64,000 nucleotides of DNA from contig JAEYPO010000036.1 of NCBI GenBank assembly GCA_023410595.1, forward strand, positions 75,069-139,068. Reading direction: 5' to 3'. Position numbers and translations under genes: made by a program. The stretch is from Bacillota bacterium. Its GTDB lineage: Bacteria > Bacillota > Clostridia > Christensenellales > SZUA-584. The notes below the pieces were generated by a model. That model was given only the letters and a program-made list of their open reading frames with translations. It was not told the DNA's origin and ran no database searches. How positions within the stretch are numbered: position 1 is the stretch's first letter; each line of letters starts with the position of its first letter. Below are positions 7,944 to 17,038 of the stretch, in pieces.

Positions 7944-8073
7944 TATTTAAGTTTATGGTGGAATTTCTTTAAGTGCGTTTTTCCCTAATCTGCTTGAATA
8001 TACTGGAAAGCGTTTTTATTGTTCAAAGAGTTCAATTTATATAGTTATATAACTTTAAGGAGAGATAGTTCGA

Positions 8074-9579
8074 TTGGATATCAGTTTATTGAAGGAAAAA
8101 AGCCTTATGGATTTGCGGGAAATCGCAAAGATGGCCGGCGTTAAATCGGTCACCAAATACAGAAAAGGCGAGCTTCTTGACATGCTTTACGACCTTGACA
8201 GAAAGGCGCGCATGCGTCAGGAAGAAGAGGACGAGGAATCAAATATACCGGTATATCAGCAGGATATACTCGAACAGCGCGAAGAGGAAGAGGCCGAAGC
8301 ATACGAGTCCGGTGAGGGCTATGAGGAACCGGAGAGGGAGCAAAAGGGCGAGGACAAAAAGATTATCGAGTACGTTATGGGCAACGATGCGGTCAACGAG
8401 CTGCTGAACAAAGGCGACTGCGGCGACGCTATGGGAATACTCGAGGTGCTGCCCGAAGGGTACGGCTTTCTGCGCAGTGAAAACTATCTGCCCGGCAATA
8501 AGGACGTATACGTCTCGATGGCGCAGATAAGAAAATTCAATTTAAAGACGGGGGACAAGATAAAGGGCAAGACGCGGCCGGCAAAAGAGGCTGAAAAGCT
8601 GAACGCCCTTCTTTATATTGAGCAGGTAAACGATGATTTGGTGGATAAGTGCCTGAAAAGAAGGCCGTTTGAGGAACTGACGCCCATACACCCGGAAAAG
8701 AGGTTCACGCTGGAGCGCCCGGACTCTACGAAAGACCTGGCTATCCGCCTTATCGACCTCATAGCGCCTATAGGCAAGGGCCAAAGGGGACTCGTTGTCT
8801 CCCCGCCCAAGGCCGGCAAGACGATATTGCTTAAAAAGATAGCCAACAGCATAACCGCGAATTACCCCGAAGTGCACTTAATCGTGCTGCTCATAGATGA
8901 GCGGCCGGAAGAGGTTACCGACATGCAGCGCTCTACGTCGGGCGAGGTCGTGTATTCCACCTTTGACGAGAAGCCGGAAAACCATACGAGAGTTTCAGAA
9001 ATGGTAATAGAGAGGGCGAAACGCCTAGTGGAGCAGGGCAAGGACGTCGTAGTGCTGCTCGACAGCATTACAAGGCTCGCGAGGGCTTACAACCTCATAA
9101 TACCGCCCACGGGCAGGACGCTCTCCGGCGGTCTTGACCCGGGCTCGCTCTATAAGCCAAAGCGCTTCTTCGGAGCCGCGAGGAACATAGAGTTCGGCGG
9201 AAGCCTGACGATAATCGCCACCGCGCTGGTAGACACCGGATCGAGGATGGATGAGATAATTTACGAGGAGTTCAAGGGCACAGGCAACATGGAGATACAC
9301 CTCGACCGCCGCCTGTCCGAGAAGCGCATATTCCCGGCTATCGACCTTAACAAGTCGAGCACGAGGCGCGAAGAACTGCTGCTCTCCAAGAAAGAGCTGG
9401 ACGGTATCTGGACTATAAGAAAGGTGATGGCAAACGGCAACACCGCCGACGTTACGGAGCAGCTGATTTCCATGCTCGCGAAGACTGCGACAAACGCGGA
9501 CTTCTTTGAGAGGCTCAAGAGCTGGATAAGCGTCTGGGATAAGGAAGGGTATAATTTCGCGCCAAAACAGAGGTTCTAA
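8074..9579 (+). CDS. rho: Transcription termination factor Rho
   Basis: The 501-residue hexameric RNA helicase starts at a TTG preceded by TAAGGAGAG. Residues 1-45 form the Rho N-terminal helix domain ('LMDLREIAKMAGVKSVTKYRK' type). An acidic insertion (about 50-90, Glu-rich) follows, then the cold-shock-like RNA-binding domain near 110-190 ('GYGFLRS'). The P-loop SPPKAGKT lies near 247, and the Q-loop/R-loop region (GGSLTIIATALVDTGSRMD) near 375. It terminates untranslated or antisense transcripts. The Glu-rich insertion between the N-terminal and RNA-binding domains is of a kind seen in other Gram-positive Rho proteins. Confidence 0.96.
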   Translation: MDISLLKEKSLMDLREIAKMAGVKSVTKYRKGELLDMLYDLDRKARMRQEEEDEESNIPVYQQDILEQREEEEAEAYESGEGYEEPEREQKGEDKKIIEYVMGNDAVNELLNKGDCGDAMGILEVLPEGYGFLRSENYLPGNKDVYVSMAQIRKFNLKTGDKIKGKTRPAKEAEKLNALLYIEQVNDDLVDKCLKRRPFEELTPIHPEKRFTLERPDSTKDLAIRLIDLIAPIGKGQRGLVVSPPKAGKTILLKKIANSITANYPEVHLIVLLIDERPEEVTDMQRSTSGEVVYSTFDEKPENHTRVSEMVIERAKRLVEQGKDVVVLLDSITRLARAYNLIIPPTGRTLSGGLDPGSLYKPKRFFGAARNIEFGGSLTIIATALVDTGSRMDEIIYEEFKGTGNMEIHLDRRLSEKRIFPAIDLNKSSTRREELLLSKKELDGIWTIRKVMANGNTADVTEQLISMLAKTATNADFFERLKSWISVWDKEGYNFAPKQRF

Positions 9580-9587
9580 TTAGATAA

Positions 9588-11603
9588 ATGAACATACCTG
9601 ACAGAAAGCAGTTGTACAATAAGGTCGTTTATGTGTACTTCTGTTTTTTTTCAATGTTTGCGGCCCAACGATTTTCAATGACGATAACGTACGGAGCGGC
9701 GTTATTCTTTTCGCTTTCCGCGCTTTCGAGGATACTGGGGTTTTCGCTGCGCACAGCGTTTGACCCGCGCTGGCTTCGCTTTGTCAAAACTTCGATAGCT
9801 GTATTCTTTGTGATTTGCATCGTTTATATCATCGTGCTGTATCCGTTCCTGTTCAGTTATCAGCAGACGGTTTACGCCATAGGCATAATTGCGCTGCCGT
9901 TTTTGGAGCGCGAGGCCGAGAATATGCTGCTGCGCAGGAAAGCAAAAACCAAAGAGCTTAAAAAGACGGATATAGTAAAAGTAATACTGCCATTAGAGCT
10001 CGCATTCACGGCGGCGGTGGGGCTTATATCCCTTATAGCAGGCGCAGGGGCGTTTACCCTCGTTTCGGCATCCATGGTTTTAGGAATGGCTTTCAACTTC
10101 TTCCGTCAGTACGTATACCGGGACTTTGAGGACGAATATCCGAGGCCGGAGGGAAGCGTTCAGGCGAGAAGCGCGAAGCTTTACGACGGCATGGTAATGA
10201 CGTCGGGCGCGGCGCTCAACATATTCGCGTTTACGTATATACTTTTCATAATGCTTTCAATACCGCACAACTTTTTTCTGGACTTCTATGTAGTGTTCGG
10301 AGGTCTTGCGTTGGTATTTGCCTCCATTTATACTGCGACATACAAGGTTGTAAACACGCCGCTGATACACAAGATAGGTAAAAATGCCGCGTTTGTGCTG
10401 GGGACGGCTGTTTCCATATTCGCCGTATACGTGTTCCGTGACAGTTGGTTCCACGGCGTGCTGGCTATATCGGTGCAGACGATACTGCTTTTATTCGGAA
10501 TTGTGCTGCAGATGACGGCAGCATTGGGGCTTAAAGAAGACGTGCTGCTTGTGCTCAAGCTCGCAAACCCGGATGTGGACGGGAACGCTTTGGGGCAGCG
10601 GACGGCTCGTCTCGAGGTATGGACTTCTCTCATATCCGAGGCAATATTCCTGCTAGTACTTTTGGTCATAATATCCAACCCTCTGTTTTATATGATGGAC
10701 GTCGGCGATTATATCGAGTACGCTCCTTATTTCGGAAGCAGCGTTGCCGCTATACCTACGTTTTTCCTCTTTATGTCGCTCATATATTCGCTGAAACAGC
10801 CGCTGACAAAGAAATTCGGAAAAAGGCTTAAGGCCTACGAGAAGATAACGATGGAAGGCAAGCAGAATCCCGACATGGAAAAGCGGCTTAAGAACGTGCT
10901 CATCAGAAGATACAAGAAGCGCATAGGCGTATATATAATACGCGCGTTTTTATGGGGTATAATGTTCCACACCGTGACGGGAAAAGAGAATGTCAAAAAG
11001 CTGCCTGGCGTGTTTGTGTTCAATCACGGCGAGTTGTACGGGCCAATAGCGGCGGTCGTTTTTCTGCCGTACGATATACGGCCGTGGATACTCAGCAAGA
11101 TGATAGACAAAAACGAGATTACAAAACATATATATGACGGCACGTTCGGTAAGATAAAATGGCTGCCCGCGTTCTTTAAAAAGTTAATCGCAAAAGCGCT
11201 TAGCCCTGTTATAGTATGGGCGCTGCGTTCGTTCGACCCGATACCTGTTTACAGGGGAGTAAGCAAAGAAGTCTTAAAGACATTTGCGCTGTCGGTGGAA
11301 TGCCTTAATTCGGGTGACAGCATACTGCTGTTTCCCGAGAATCCGGAGGAGAATTACGGAGACAGGATAAATGAATTCTATTCCGGATTCGCGAGCCTGG
11401 GGCGCATGTATTACAGAGCCGCAAAGAAGAGCATAACGTTTTATCCCGTGTATGCGAGCAAACACTCCCGGGCGCTGCGCATAGGAGAAGGGGTTATGTA
11501 TGACCCGAAAGGAAAAGAAGAGAGGGAAAGGATAGTGAAAACACTTAAGGCAAGGATGGTCGGATTAAAAGAGCTCGATGAAAAGATAATTAAAGGGATT
11601 TAG
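9588..11603 (+). CDS. Polytopic membrane protein with C-terminal acyltransferase-like domain
   Basis: A 671-residue protein only 8 bp after rho. The first ~430 residues hold about ten hydrophobic helices. The last ~220 resemble a PlsC/LPLAT acyltransferase: 'VFNHGELYG' near 482 takes the place of NHxxxxD, and 'LLFPENPEE' near 581 that of FPEG. The catalytic histidine is present, but the aspartate of HX4D is replaced by glycine and the FPEG glycine by asparagine. It may therefore use a changed mechanism or be a non-canonical acyltransferase for lipid or surface-polymer modification. The fusion is not one I can name. Confidence 0.6.
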   Translation: MNIPDRKQLYNKVVYVYFCFFSMFAAQRFSMTITYGAALFFSLSALSRILGFSLRTAFDPRWLRFVKTSIAVFFVICIVYIIVLYPFLFSYQQTVYAIGIIALPFLEREAENMLLRRKAKTKELKKTDIVKVILPLELAFTAAVGLISLIAGAGAFTLVSASMVLGMAFNFFRQYVYRDFEDEYPRPEGSVQARSAKLYDGMVMTSGAALNIFAFTYILFIMLSIPHNFFLDFYVVFGGLALVFASIYTATYKVVNTPLIHKIGKNAAFVLGTAVSIFAVYVFRDSWFHGVLAISVQTILLLFGIVLQMTAALGLKEDVLLVLKLANPDVDGNALGQRTARLEVWTSLISEAIFLLVLLVIISNPLFYMMDVGDYIEYAPYFGSSVAAIPTFFLFMSLIYSLKQPLTKKFGKRLKAYEKITMEGKQNPDMEKRLKNVLIRRYKKRIGVYIIRAFLWGIMFHTVTGKENVKKLPGVFVFNHGELYGPIAAVVFLPYDIRPWILSKMIDKNEITKHIYDGTFGKIKWLPAFFKKLIAKALSPVIVWALRSFDPIPVYRGVSKEVLKTFALSVECLNSGDSILLFPENPEENYGDRINEFYSGFASLGRMYYRAAKKSITFYPVYASKHSRALRIGEGVMYDPKGKEERERIVKTLKARMVGLKELDEKIIKGI

Positions 11604-11675
11604 CGTTCCGTATTGTTTATTGCCCGGATACAACGTATAATATCAATAATCATTATTTAAAGGGAGGGCCGTAAA

Positions 11676-12005
11676 ATGTTGTGGAAGTGTTCGATATGTG
11701 GTATGACAGTTGAGGGCGACAGCCCGCCGAATGAATGCCCGAAATGCGGAGCCCCTGCGGAGAAATTCAATAAGCTGTCGGAAGAGGATGCGGACAAGGT
11801 ATACAAATCTGATCGCACGAATGATTTGCATATGGAGATAGCGCAGCTTGCCGTAAGGATAATAGAGCTCGCTAAAGAAGGCATAGAGATAAACCTTGAC
11901 CCTCCTTGCGTGTCTGTTTTTACGAAGGCAAAGGATGAGGCCTGGATCATCAAACAGAGGAGCAAGGCGGAAGTAGCAGGCCATATGGGCAGAGGGAAAT
12001 GGTAA
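11676..12005 (+). CDS. Rubredoxin-like domain protein
   Basis: 109 residues. The N-terminus is a rubredoxin/rubrerythrin-tail iron site with C-x2-C ... C-x2-C ('KCSICG' and 'ECPKCG' at about residues 4-7 and 20-23). The remainder is a helical region ending in a basic tail ('HMGRGKW'). It should bind one iron as an electron-transfer module in an anaerobe's oxidative-stress or redox chain; the partner is not identifiable. It has a strong AAAGGGAGGG site and ends at the terminator at 12034-12058. Confidence 0.75.
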   Translation: MLWKCSICGMTVEGDSPPNECPKCGAPAEKFNKLSEEDADKVYKSDRTNDLHMEIAQLAVRIIELAKEGIEINLDPPCVSVFTKAKDEAWIIKQRSKAEVAGHMGRGKW

Positions 12006-12033
12006 TATTGAAGGTTAATCTTTATTAGCAATT

Positions 12034-12058
12034 TAAAGCCGGGGTATCCCGGCTTTAA
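12034..12058. terminator. Bidirectional terminator
   Basis: AAAGCCGGG and CCCGGCTTT with a GTAT loop, between the convergent rubredoxin-like and yigZ genes. Confidence 0.75.
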
Positions 12059-12078
12059 TAATATTTACTGTCAATCGG

Positions 12079-12696
12079 TCAAACGATATACCGCTCAGCC
12101 TGTTTTCGTTCCAGAAACACAGGATGAACCCTGCCCAGAGAAACGCTGTTAATAAATTCAAAGAATGCCTCTTCACATCCCTCGTATACGCATATATCAA
12201 CGGCTACTTGTTCACCGTACCTGACGTTTTCAGCTACATAGCCTGAAGCGGAAATGCTTTTTTCTGCTTTTACCCATACGTTGTACGGAAACGCGCATGC
12301 ATACACGCCGCACGGTATGAGCTCTATCCTTTGCGCCGTGCTCAGCGTATCGGCGGCGCTTTTTGTGTACGCGCGCACCAGGCCGCCCGCGCCGAGCAGC
12401 GTACCGCCGAAGTAGCGCGTGCATATAAAAAGCACGTCGGTAAGCATGGAGCGCTTTATCACCTCCAGCATGGGAAGTCCGGCCGTGCCCTGCGGCTCGC
12501 CGTCGTCACTGTAGCGCAATATTCCGTTTTCCAGCACATAAGCAAAGCAATTGTGCGTTGCGTCGTAGTGCTGCTTTCTGCGCTTCTCGATTTCTGACTG
12601 CGCCTCAGACTCGCTCCCGACTCTTAAAGCAAGGCCGATAAACCTGGACTTTTTTATTACAAAGCTTGTTTCAACGGAGCCTTTTATAGTAATCAT
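12079..12696 (-). CDS. YigZ/IMPACT family protein
   Basis: A 205-residue UPF0029 protein. The conserved core 'KSRFIGLALRV', 'HNCFAYV', 'DDGEPQGTAGLPML' and 'TRYFGGTLLGAGGLVRAY' all lie in the first 115 residues, and a ferredoxin-like C-terminal domain follows. Family members such as YigZ and yeast Yih1 relate to ribosome or translation stress; the bacterial role is poorly known. Its start overlaps the stop of the upstream GNAT gene by 4 bp, so the two are co-translated. Confidence 0.9.
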   Translation of the reverse strand: MITIKGSVETSFVIKKSRFIGLALRVGSESEAQSEIEKRRKQHYDATHNCFAYVLENGILRYSDDGEPQGTAGLPMLEVIKRSMLTDVLFICTRYFGGTLLGAGGLVRAYTKSAADTLSTAQRIELIPCGVYACAFPYNVWVKAEKSISASGYVAENVRYGEQVAVDICVYEGCEEAFFEFINSVSLGRVHPVFLERKQAERYIV

Positions 12697-13130
12697 GATT
12701 TATCAGAAGAAGAGTATCGCATTATGATAGCCCTCGGCTTAAAGCCGAGCGAGCTCCAGAACGCCTTGCCGCGCTCGTTCCAGTCGTATACGTCGAGGTC
12801 AACTTCGCTGATATTAAGCGTATCGAGCAGAAGCCGGAACGCTGCTTTGCCGTACCCTTTCAGGCGCTGCCCACGGCAGATATAGAAGTGATGAAGGTAA
12901 TACGGCTTACGGCAGGGATCGACGAGCGCGTAGCCCACCGCGACTCCTTCCGCGCCGAATATATAGGCAAGCTCTCCGCGTCCAAGCAGTCTTGACATCT
13001 CTTCGCAGTACTCGGCCTCCGTACGCTTTACGTCGGAGCGCTCGTCTTGCGCGAGTTCACGAAACAGCCGGGAGAGCAGCTCTTCGTCGGAGCATCGTTC
13101 GATTTTCAACTTTTCAACATTGCCAGGCAA
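12693..13130 (-). CDS. GNAT family N-acetyltransferase
   Basis: 145 residues with the GNAT fold. The acetyl-CoA-binding segment 'ICRGQRLKGYGKAAFRLLL' (about 83-102) carries the RxxGxG/A pattern, and the C-terminal 'NERGKAFWSSLGFKP' motif is typical of the family. The substrate is unknown. It sits 24 bp downstream of tyrS and overlaps yigZ, forming a tyrS-GNAT-yigZ operon. Confidence 0.85.
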   Translation of the reverse strand: MPGNVEKLKIERCSDEELLSRLFRELAQDERSDVKRTEAEYCEEMSRLLGRGELAYIFGAEGVAVGYALVDPCRKPYYLHHFYICRGQRLKGYGKAAFRLLLDTLNISEVDLDVYDWNERGKAFWSSLGFKPRAIIMRYSSSDKS

Positions 13131-13154
13131 TCAAATCGCTCCTTTAAAAAAGAA

Positions 13155-14369
13155 TTATTTAAGCACTGCTTTATGGTAGACCTTCTTGCCTTTCTTTATC
13201 ATCATTTCGCCGCCGGTAAACAGGCCGGCGGTAACGGGCATGAATTCGTCCGTAACCTTCTCGCCGTTTACGGATATGCCGCCTTGGCTAATAAGTCTTC
13301 TCGCTTCGCTTTTTGAAGGCGCGAGCCTGCACGCGAGCAGCAGGTCGATAAGCAGCATGTCCGATATGTCGCCTATGGCTGTCTCGGGTATGGAACCGCC
13401 TTCCGCGCCGCCTGAGAACAGTGCTTCCGCCGCGGCTTTGGCCTTGTCTGCTTCCTGTTTGCCGTGCACCTGGCTCGTGACGGCGTAAGCGAGCGCAATT
13501 TTAGCGTCGTTTATGCGTTCGTCGCTGTATTTGCAGAGCTCTCTTATATCATCAACCGGCATGAACGTAAGCAGTTTTAAGCAGTTCTCAACGTCGCCGT
13601 CCGCGACATTCCTCCAGTACTGGTAAAACTCGTACGGAGACGTCTTGGAAGCGTCGAGCCATACCGCGCCTTTCGCCGTCTTGCCCATCTTGCGCCCGTC
13701 GCTCGTGAGCAGCAGCGCGAACGTCATGCCGTAAGCCTCTTTGCGCTCTTTCCTGCGTATGAGGTCGGCGCCCGATAGTATATTAGACCACTGGTCGTCC
13801 CCGCCCAGCTGCAGCTTGCAGCCGTAATCCCTGCTTAAAACAAGGAAGTCGTAAGACTGCATCAGCATGTAGTTGAACTCTAAGAACGTTAGGCCCTTTT
13901 CCATGCGCGTCTTATAGCACTCCGCGGTCAGCATCTTGTTCACCGAGAAATGCACGCCGACGTCGCGCAGAAAATCAACATAGTTGAGCCCAAGCAGCCA
14001 ATCAGCGTTGTTTACCATCATCGCCTTGCCTTCGCCGAAGTCAAGGAAACGGCTTATCTGCTTTTTAAACTTTTCGGCGTTTGCGGATATATCCTCTTTT
14101 GTCAGCATCCTGCGCAGGTCGGCACGCCCCGAAGGGTCTCCCACCATCGTAGTTCCTCCGCCTATTAGAGCTATCGGCCTGTGACCGAAGCGCTGCATGT
14201 GCGCCATGGCCATGAGCTGCACATAATGTCCCACATGAAGGCTGTCGGCCGTAGGGTCGAAACCTATATAGAACGTCACGCTCTCGCGCCCAAGCATCTC
14301 CTTTAGGCCTTCATGCGTGACCTGCTTAACAAAACCTCGCTCTAAAAGCACATCGTATACGTTTGTCAT
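13155..14369 (-). CDS. tyrS: Tyrosyl-tRNA synthetase
   Basis: A 404-residue class I synthetase. The HIGH-type motif 'HVGHY' lies near residue 46, the tyrosine-binding region near 170-190 ('YDFLVLSRDYGCKLQLGGDDQW'), and the KMSKS-type loop 'KMGKT' near 230. The S4 RNA-binding domain occupies the last ~65 residues ('SKSEARRLISQGGISVNG'). It charges tRNA-Tyr. Many Firmicutes tyrS genes have a T-box leader; the ~40 bp visible before a candidate TATTAT does not contain one. Confidence 0.96.
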   Translation of the reverse strand: MTNVYDVLLERGFVKQVTHEGLKEMLGRESVTFYIGFDPTADSLHVGHYVQLMAMAHMQRFGHRPIALIGGGTTMVGDPSGRADLRRMLTKEDISANAEKFKKQISRFLDFGEGKAMMVNNADWLLGLNYVDFLRDVGVHFSVNKMLTAECYKTRMEKGLTFLEFNYMLMQSYDFLVLSRDYGCKLQLGGDDQWSNILSGADLIRRKERKEAYGMTFALLLTSDGRKMGKTAKGAVWLDASKTSPYEFYQYWRNVADGDVENCLKLLTFMPVDDIRELCKYSDERINDAKIALAYAVTSQVHGKQEADKAKAAAEALFSGGAEGGSIPETAIGDISDMLLIDLLLACRLAPSKSEARRLISQGGISVNGEKVTDEFMPVTAGLFTGGEMMIKKGKKVYHKAVLK

Positions 14370-14509
14370 AGTAATTCCCTTCCTTTTCTCTATTGTATTA
14401 TAACGGCAAACGCCGTATGTGGCAAATGCGTTTTAACGCGGCAAATAGCGGTAAACTATACAATTTAAGTTATAATATAGTCAAATCATGAATAAATGAA
14501 AGAAAATAC

Positions 14510-14538
14510 TGGACAATTTGATATATGTTTGATATAAT
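14510..14538 (+). promoter_or_regulatory. Promoter of spoVG
   Basis: TGGACA (14510-14515), 17-bp spacer, TATAAT (14533-14538). This leaves an untranslated leader of about 300 nt before spoVG. The rest of the 14370-14842 gap is AT-rich. I see no riboswitch and no sigma-H promoter matching the B. subtilis spoVG arrangement. Confidence 0.55.
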
Positions 14539-14842
14539 CCGTACATTAAGGGCTTTTATAGTAAATGCACAAATATGGTGACAGGTGTGCACTTTGGAAA
14601 AATGCCTCAGCGGTTGGTATTTGAACTTTTAACCCGCTTTTCATATTAACAAATATATACTGACTCATTTAAAGCAACTAACTATCTATACTCAGATTCA
14701 GTATGTAACTGATGTATTTTTTGTTGTTTATTGATGTATTGTGGGTTTTCTTGTCGGAAAAATCCACAAAAGAAGGAAAAACTGGTTTCTGTATCGAACT
14801 AACAAGCACCACATATCGGTAGTCTATTTAGGAGGGTTACTT

Positions 14843-15127
14843 ATGGATATCACGGACATTCGTATCAGAAGAATCGAAACGATCGGCAAGCTTAAGGCTG
14901 TGGTGTCTGTGACCTTCGATGACATGTTTGCGATTCACGACATGAAGATCATTGAAGGACAAAACGGTTATTTCATTGCGATGCCGTCGAGAAGAACATC
15001 AAACGGAGAGTATAAGGATATCGCGCATCCTATCAACTCTGAAGCCCGCGCGCTGATTCAAAACGCGATACTTGAGAAGTTTGAAAGTTTGCCGGATGAC
15101 GAAGGATACGCTTCTTTCCAGATGTAA
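14843..15127 (+). CDS. spoVG: Septation/sporulation regulator SpoVG
   Basis: 94 residues, starting at the ATG at 14843 behind AGGAGGG; the upstream 34 codons of the open frame are not family sequence. The protein matches SpoVG throughout: 'MDITDIRIRRI' start, 'LKAVVSVTFDDMFAIHDMKII' core, 'FIAMPSRRTSNGEYKDIAHPI' and the helical end. SpoVG is a small nucleic-acid-binding protein affecting septation during sporulation and, in other Firmicutes, gene expression. The gene is monocistronic. Confidence 0.96.
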   Translation: MDITDIRIRRIETIGKLKAVVSVTFDDMFAIHDMKIIEGQNGYFIAMPSRRTSNGEYKDIAHPINSEARALIQNAILEKFESLPDDEGYASFQM

Positions 15128-15184
15128 TTGATGCAAATCAGGGGTTGCCGCCCGATTTTAATGCGGGTTTATTGCTTAATGCCT

Positions 15185-16273
15185 TTACTTGATTCTGGCA
15201 AATATCATCCTGCCTGCTGCCGTCTGAAGAACGCTCGTAACCACAACTGCTAATGGCTTATTCTGTTCGTTCCTGCCGCCTTCTACAACTATCATCGTTC
15301 CATCGTCGAGGTAAGCGATTCCCTGACCGGGTTCTTTGCCTTCTTTTACTATGGTCACTTTCATCTCTTCGCCGGGAAGCACGACGGGTTTAACAGCGTT
15401 GGCAAGTTCGTTTATGTTGAGCACTTGAACGTTTTTTACCGCTGCGACTTTATTGAGATTGTAGTCGTTGGTGACGACGATGCCGTTCATGTCTTTAGCG
15501 AGGTAAAGCAGCTTTGAGTCGACGTCCGCCGCCTCGTCTATTTCTGCATGAACTATTTTAACGGGCAGATCGAGTTCGGTCTGAATGCGTTTTAATACAT
15601 CAAGGCCCCTTCTGCCCCTGTTCCGTTTCAGGTCGTCCGAAGAGTCGGCTATGTGACGCAGTTCGTCCAGCACGAATTCGGGGATAATGAGCGCTCCTTC
15701 TATTACGCCGGTGTTGCATATATCGAATATACGTCCGTCTATAATTACGCTCGTATCGAGTAGCTTTGGCCGCGCGGCTGAAGAGTCCTTAGATTTATCA
15801 TCCCTGTGCCTTTTGAATATGCTCGACTCGAGCTCGGGCCTGTGACGCACGAATACGGATATGCCAAGGTATGCGCAGACTATATATGCTACGACTATGA
15901 CTATGCCAGCTATCCAGTCTATGAGTATAATGCTGTCTATAAGCCTTGACAGCAGATAGGCGACTAAAAGTCCTAGAATAAGGCCAATAACGGCGGGAAG
16001 CACAATATTTGCAGGCAGCTTCGCCAGCCGCTTATCCGCTTTTTTAGCCGTATTCAAAATGGCGTTTACAATAGGCTTGGAAAGAAAGATAAAGAGTAAC
16101 CCGGACGCGACGCCTGCCGCTATATATATCAAAAAAGCGTATTGCGCGAGCGCAGTATACGCGTTTACGATATTTAAAGCATGCAGTAATTCAAAAACAA
16201 GTGCGGTAATGCCCGGGCCGATAAACAGGCCTACTAAAATGATAAAAAGGCGTGCGATTTTTCTTCCCATCAT
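15185..16273 (-). CDS. PIN/TRAM domain membrane protein (YacL-like)
   Basis: A 362-residue protein with four transmembrane helices in the first ~145 residues, a linker, and a PIN nuclease domain starting at 'LLDTSVIIDGRIFDI' near 170, with acidic residues D, E and D consistent with metal-dependent RNase activity. A C-terminal TRAM domain follows ('VTIVKEGKEPGQGIAYLDDGT'). This is the YacL architecture of Firmicutes. It is 54 bp downstream of the CarD gene, as in many Firmicutes, and probably co-transcribed with it. The RNA substrate is unknown. Confidence 0.93.
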   Translation of the reverse strand: MMGRKIARLFIILVGLFIGPGITALVFELLHALNIVNAYTALAQYAFLIYIAAGVASGLLFIFLSKPIVNAILNTAKKADKRLAKLPANIVLPAVIGLILGLLVAYLLSRLIDSIILIDWIAGIVIVVAYIVCAYLGISVFVRHRPELESSIFKRHRDDKSKDSSAARPKLLDTSVIIDGRIFDICNTGVIEGALIIPEFVLDELRHIADSSDDLKRNRGRRGLDVLKRIQTELDLPVKIVHAEIDEAADVDSKLLYLAKDMNGIVVTNDYNLNKVAAVKNVQVLNINELANAVKPVVLPGEEMKVTIVKEGKEPGQGIAYLDDGTMIVVEGGRNEQNKPLAVVVTSVLQTAAGRMIFARIK

Positions 16274-16327
16274 TCACCTCTGTATTACGATTTGGGGAGT
16301 ACGTGTTGCCTTAAAGACTATAGTTAA

Positions 16328-16804
16328 TTAAAGCATCTGAGTGATTATTTTTTTAACTTCCTCGTCCTTTTTGTTGCTGGCAAGAGCAAGCTCTGACACG
16401 AGTATCTGCATCGAAGTGCCGAGCATCTTTTTTTCACTTGACGAAAGGCTTTTTCTTACCTCGCGTTTCAAGAGGCTTTTTATAACATTAGCTATCTCAA
16501 AGACATTGCCGGATTTCATTTTTTCAAGATTTTCGCGGTTGCGGCGGTTCCAGTTAGAGGACTCTTCGGAATCGCCCGAATCTTTAAAGGATTCTATGAC
16601 CCTGTTGTATTCGTCGCGCGATATTATCTTGCGAAGCCCTGCTCTTTCCGCGCTCTCTACAGGCACGTTGACCTTAATATCGCCCTCCGAAAACTTGAGG
16701 ACATAATAGCTTCTCTTCTCATCCAAAAAGTTTTTTTCCTGAATGCATTCGATATAGCCTGCGCCGTGCATCGGATATGAAATTTTGTCACCCTCCTTAA
16801 ACAT
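16328..16804 (-). CDS. CarD/CdnL family transcriptional regulator
   Basis: Starts at the ATG at 16804 (GGGAGG upstream), giving 158 residues; the open frame extends 16 codons further but lacks support. The N-terminal ~60 residues are the RNA-polymerase-interacting domain ('FKEGDKISYPMHGAGYIECI'), which binds the beta subunit. The C-terminal part is helical and basic, typical of CarD DNA-binding domains that stabilise open promoter complexes. It precedes the yacL-like gene in the same direction. Confidence 0.92.
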   Translation of the reverse strand: MFKEGDKISYPMHGAGYIECIQEKNFLDEKRSYYVLKFSEGDIKVNVPVESAERAGLRKIISRDEYNRVIESFKDSGDSEESSNWNRRNRENLEKMKSGNVFEIANVIKSLLKREVRKSLSSSEKKMLGTSMQILVSELALASNKKDEEVKKIITQML

Positions 16805-17038
16805 CGAAGCCTCCCTACAATATATGATATAGCAGGTAGTGGGCTTTGTCAAATGAACGAACGGTAAACGTTAGCCTCTTCGCACCATCAATTAACAGCA
16901 AGCATATGTAATAGTATATATGTATAAGCATAGGAAAATCCAAAAAACAATATACAATTTGAAGCGATTTTCAGTTAATTAAATAGTGTTTTTGGGGCAG
17001 AAAGGAGGGGGTCAGATACGAACAACAGTTACGACGGA

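Noticed and set aside
14370..14509. Possible tyrosine T-box ahead of tyrS
   Set aside because: No GGGTGGNACCGCG on the reverse strand, and the visible leader is too short.
14575..14649. A 24-codon open frame in the spoVG leader (ATG GTG ACA ...)
   Set aside because: It has no ribosome binding site and no recognisable similarity; likely chance.
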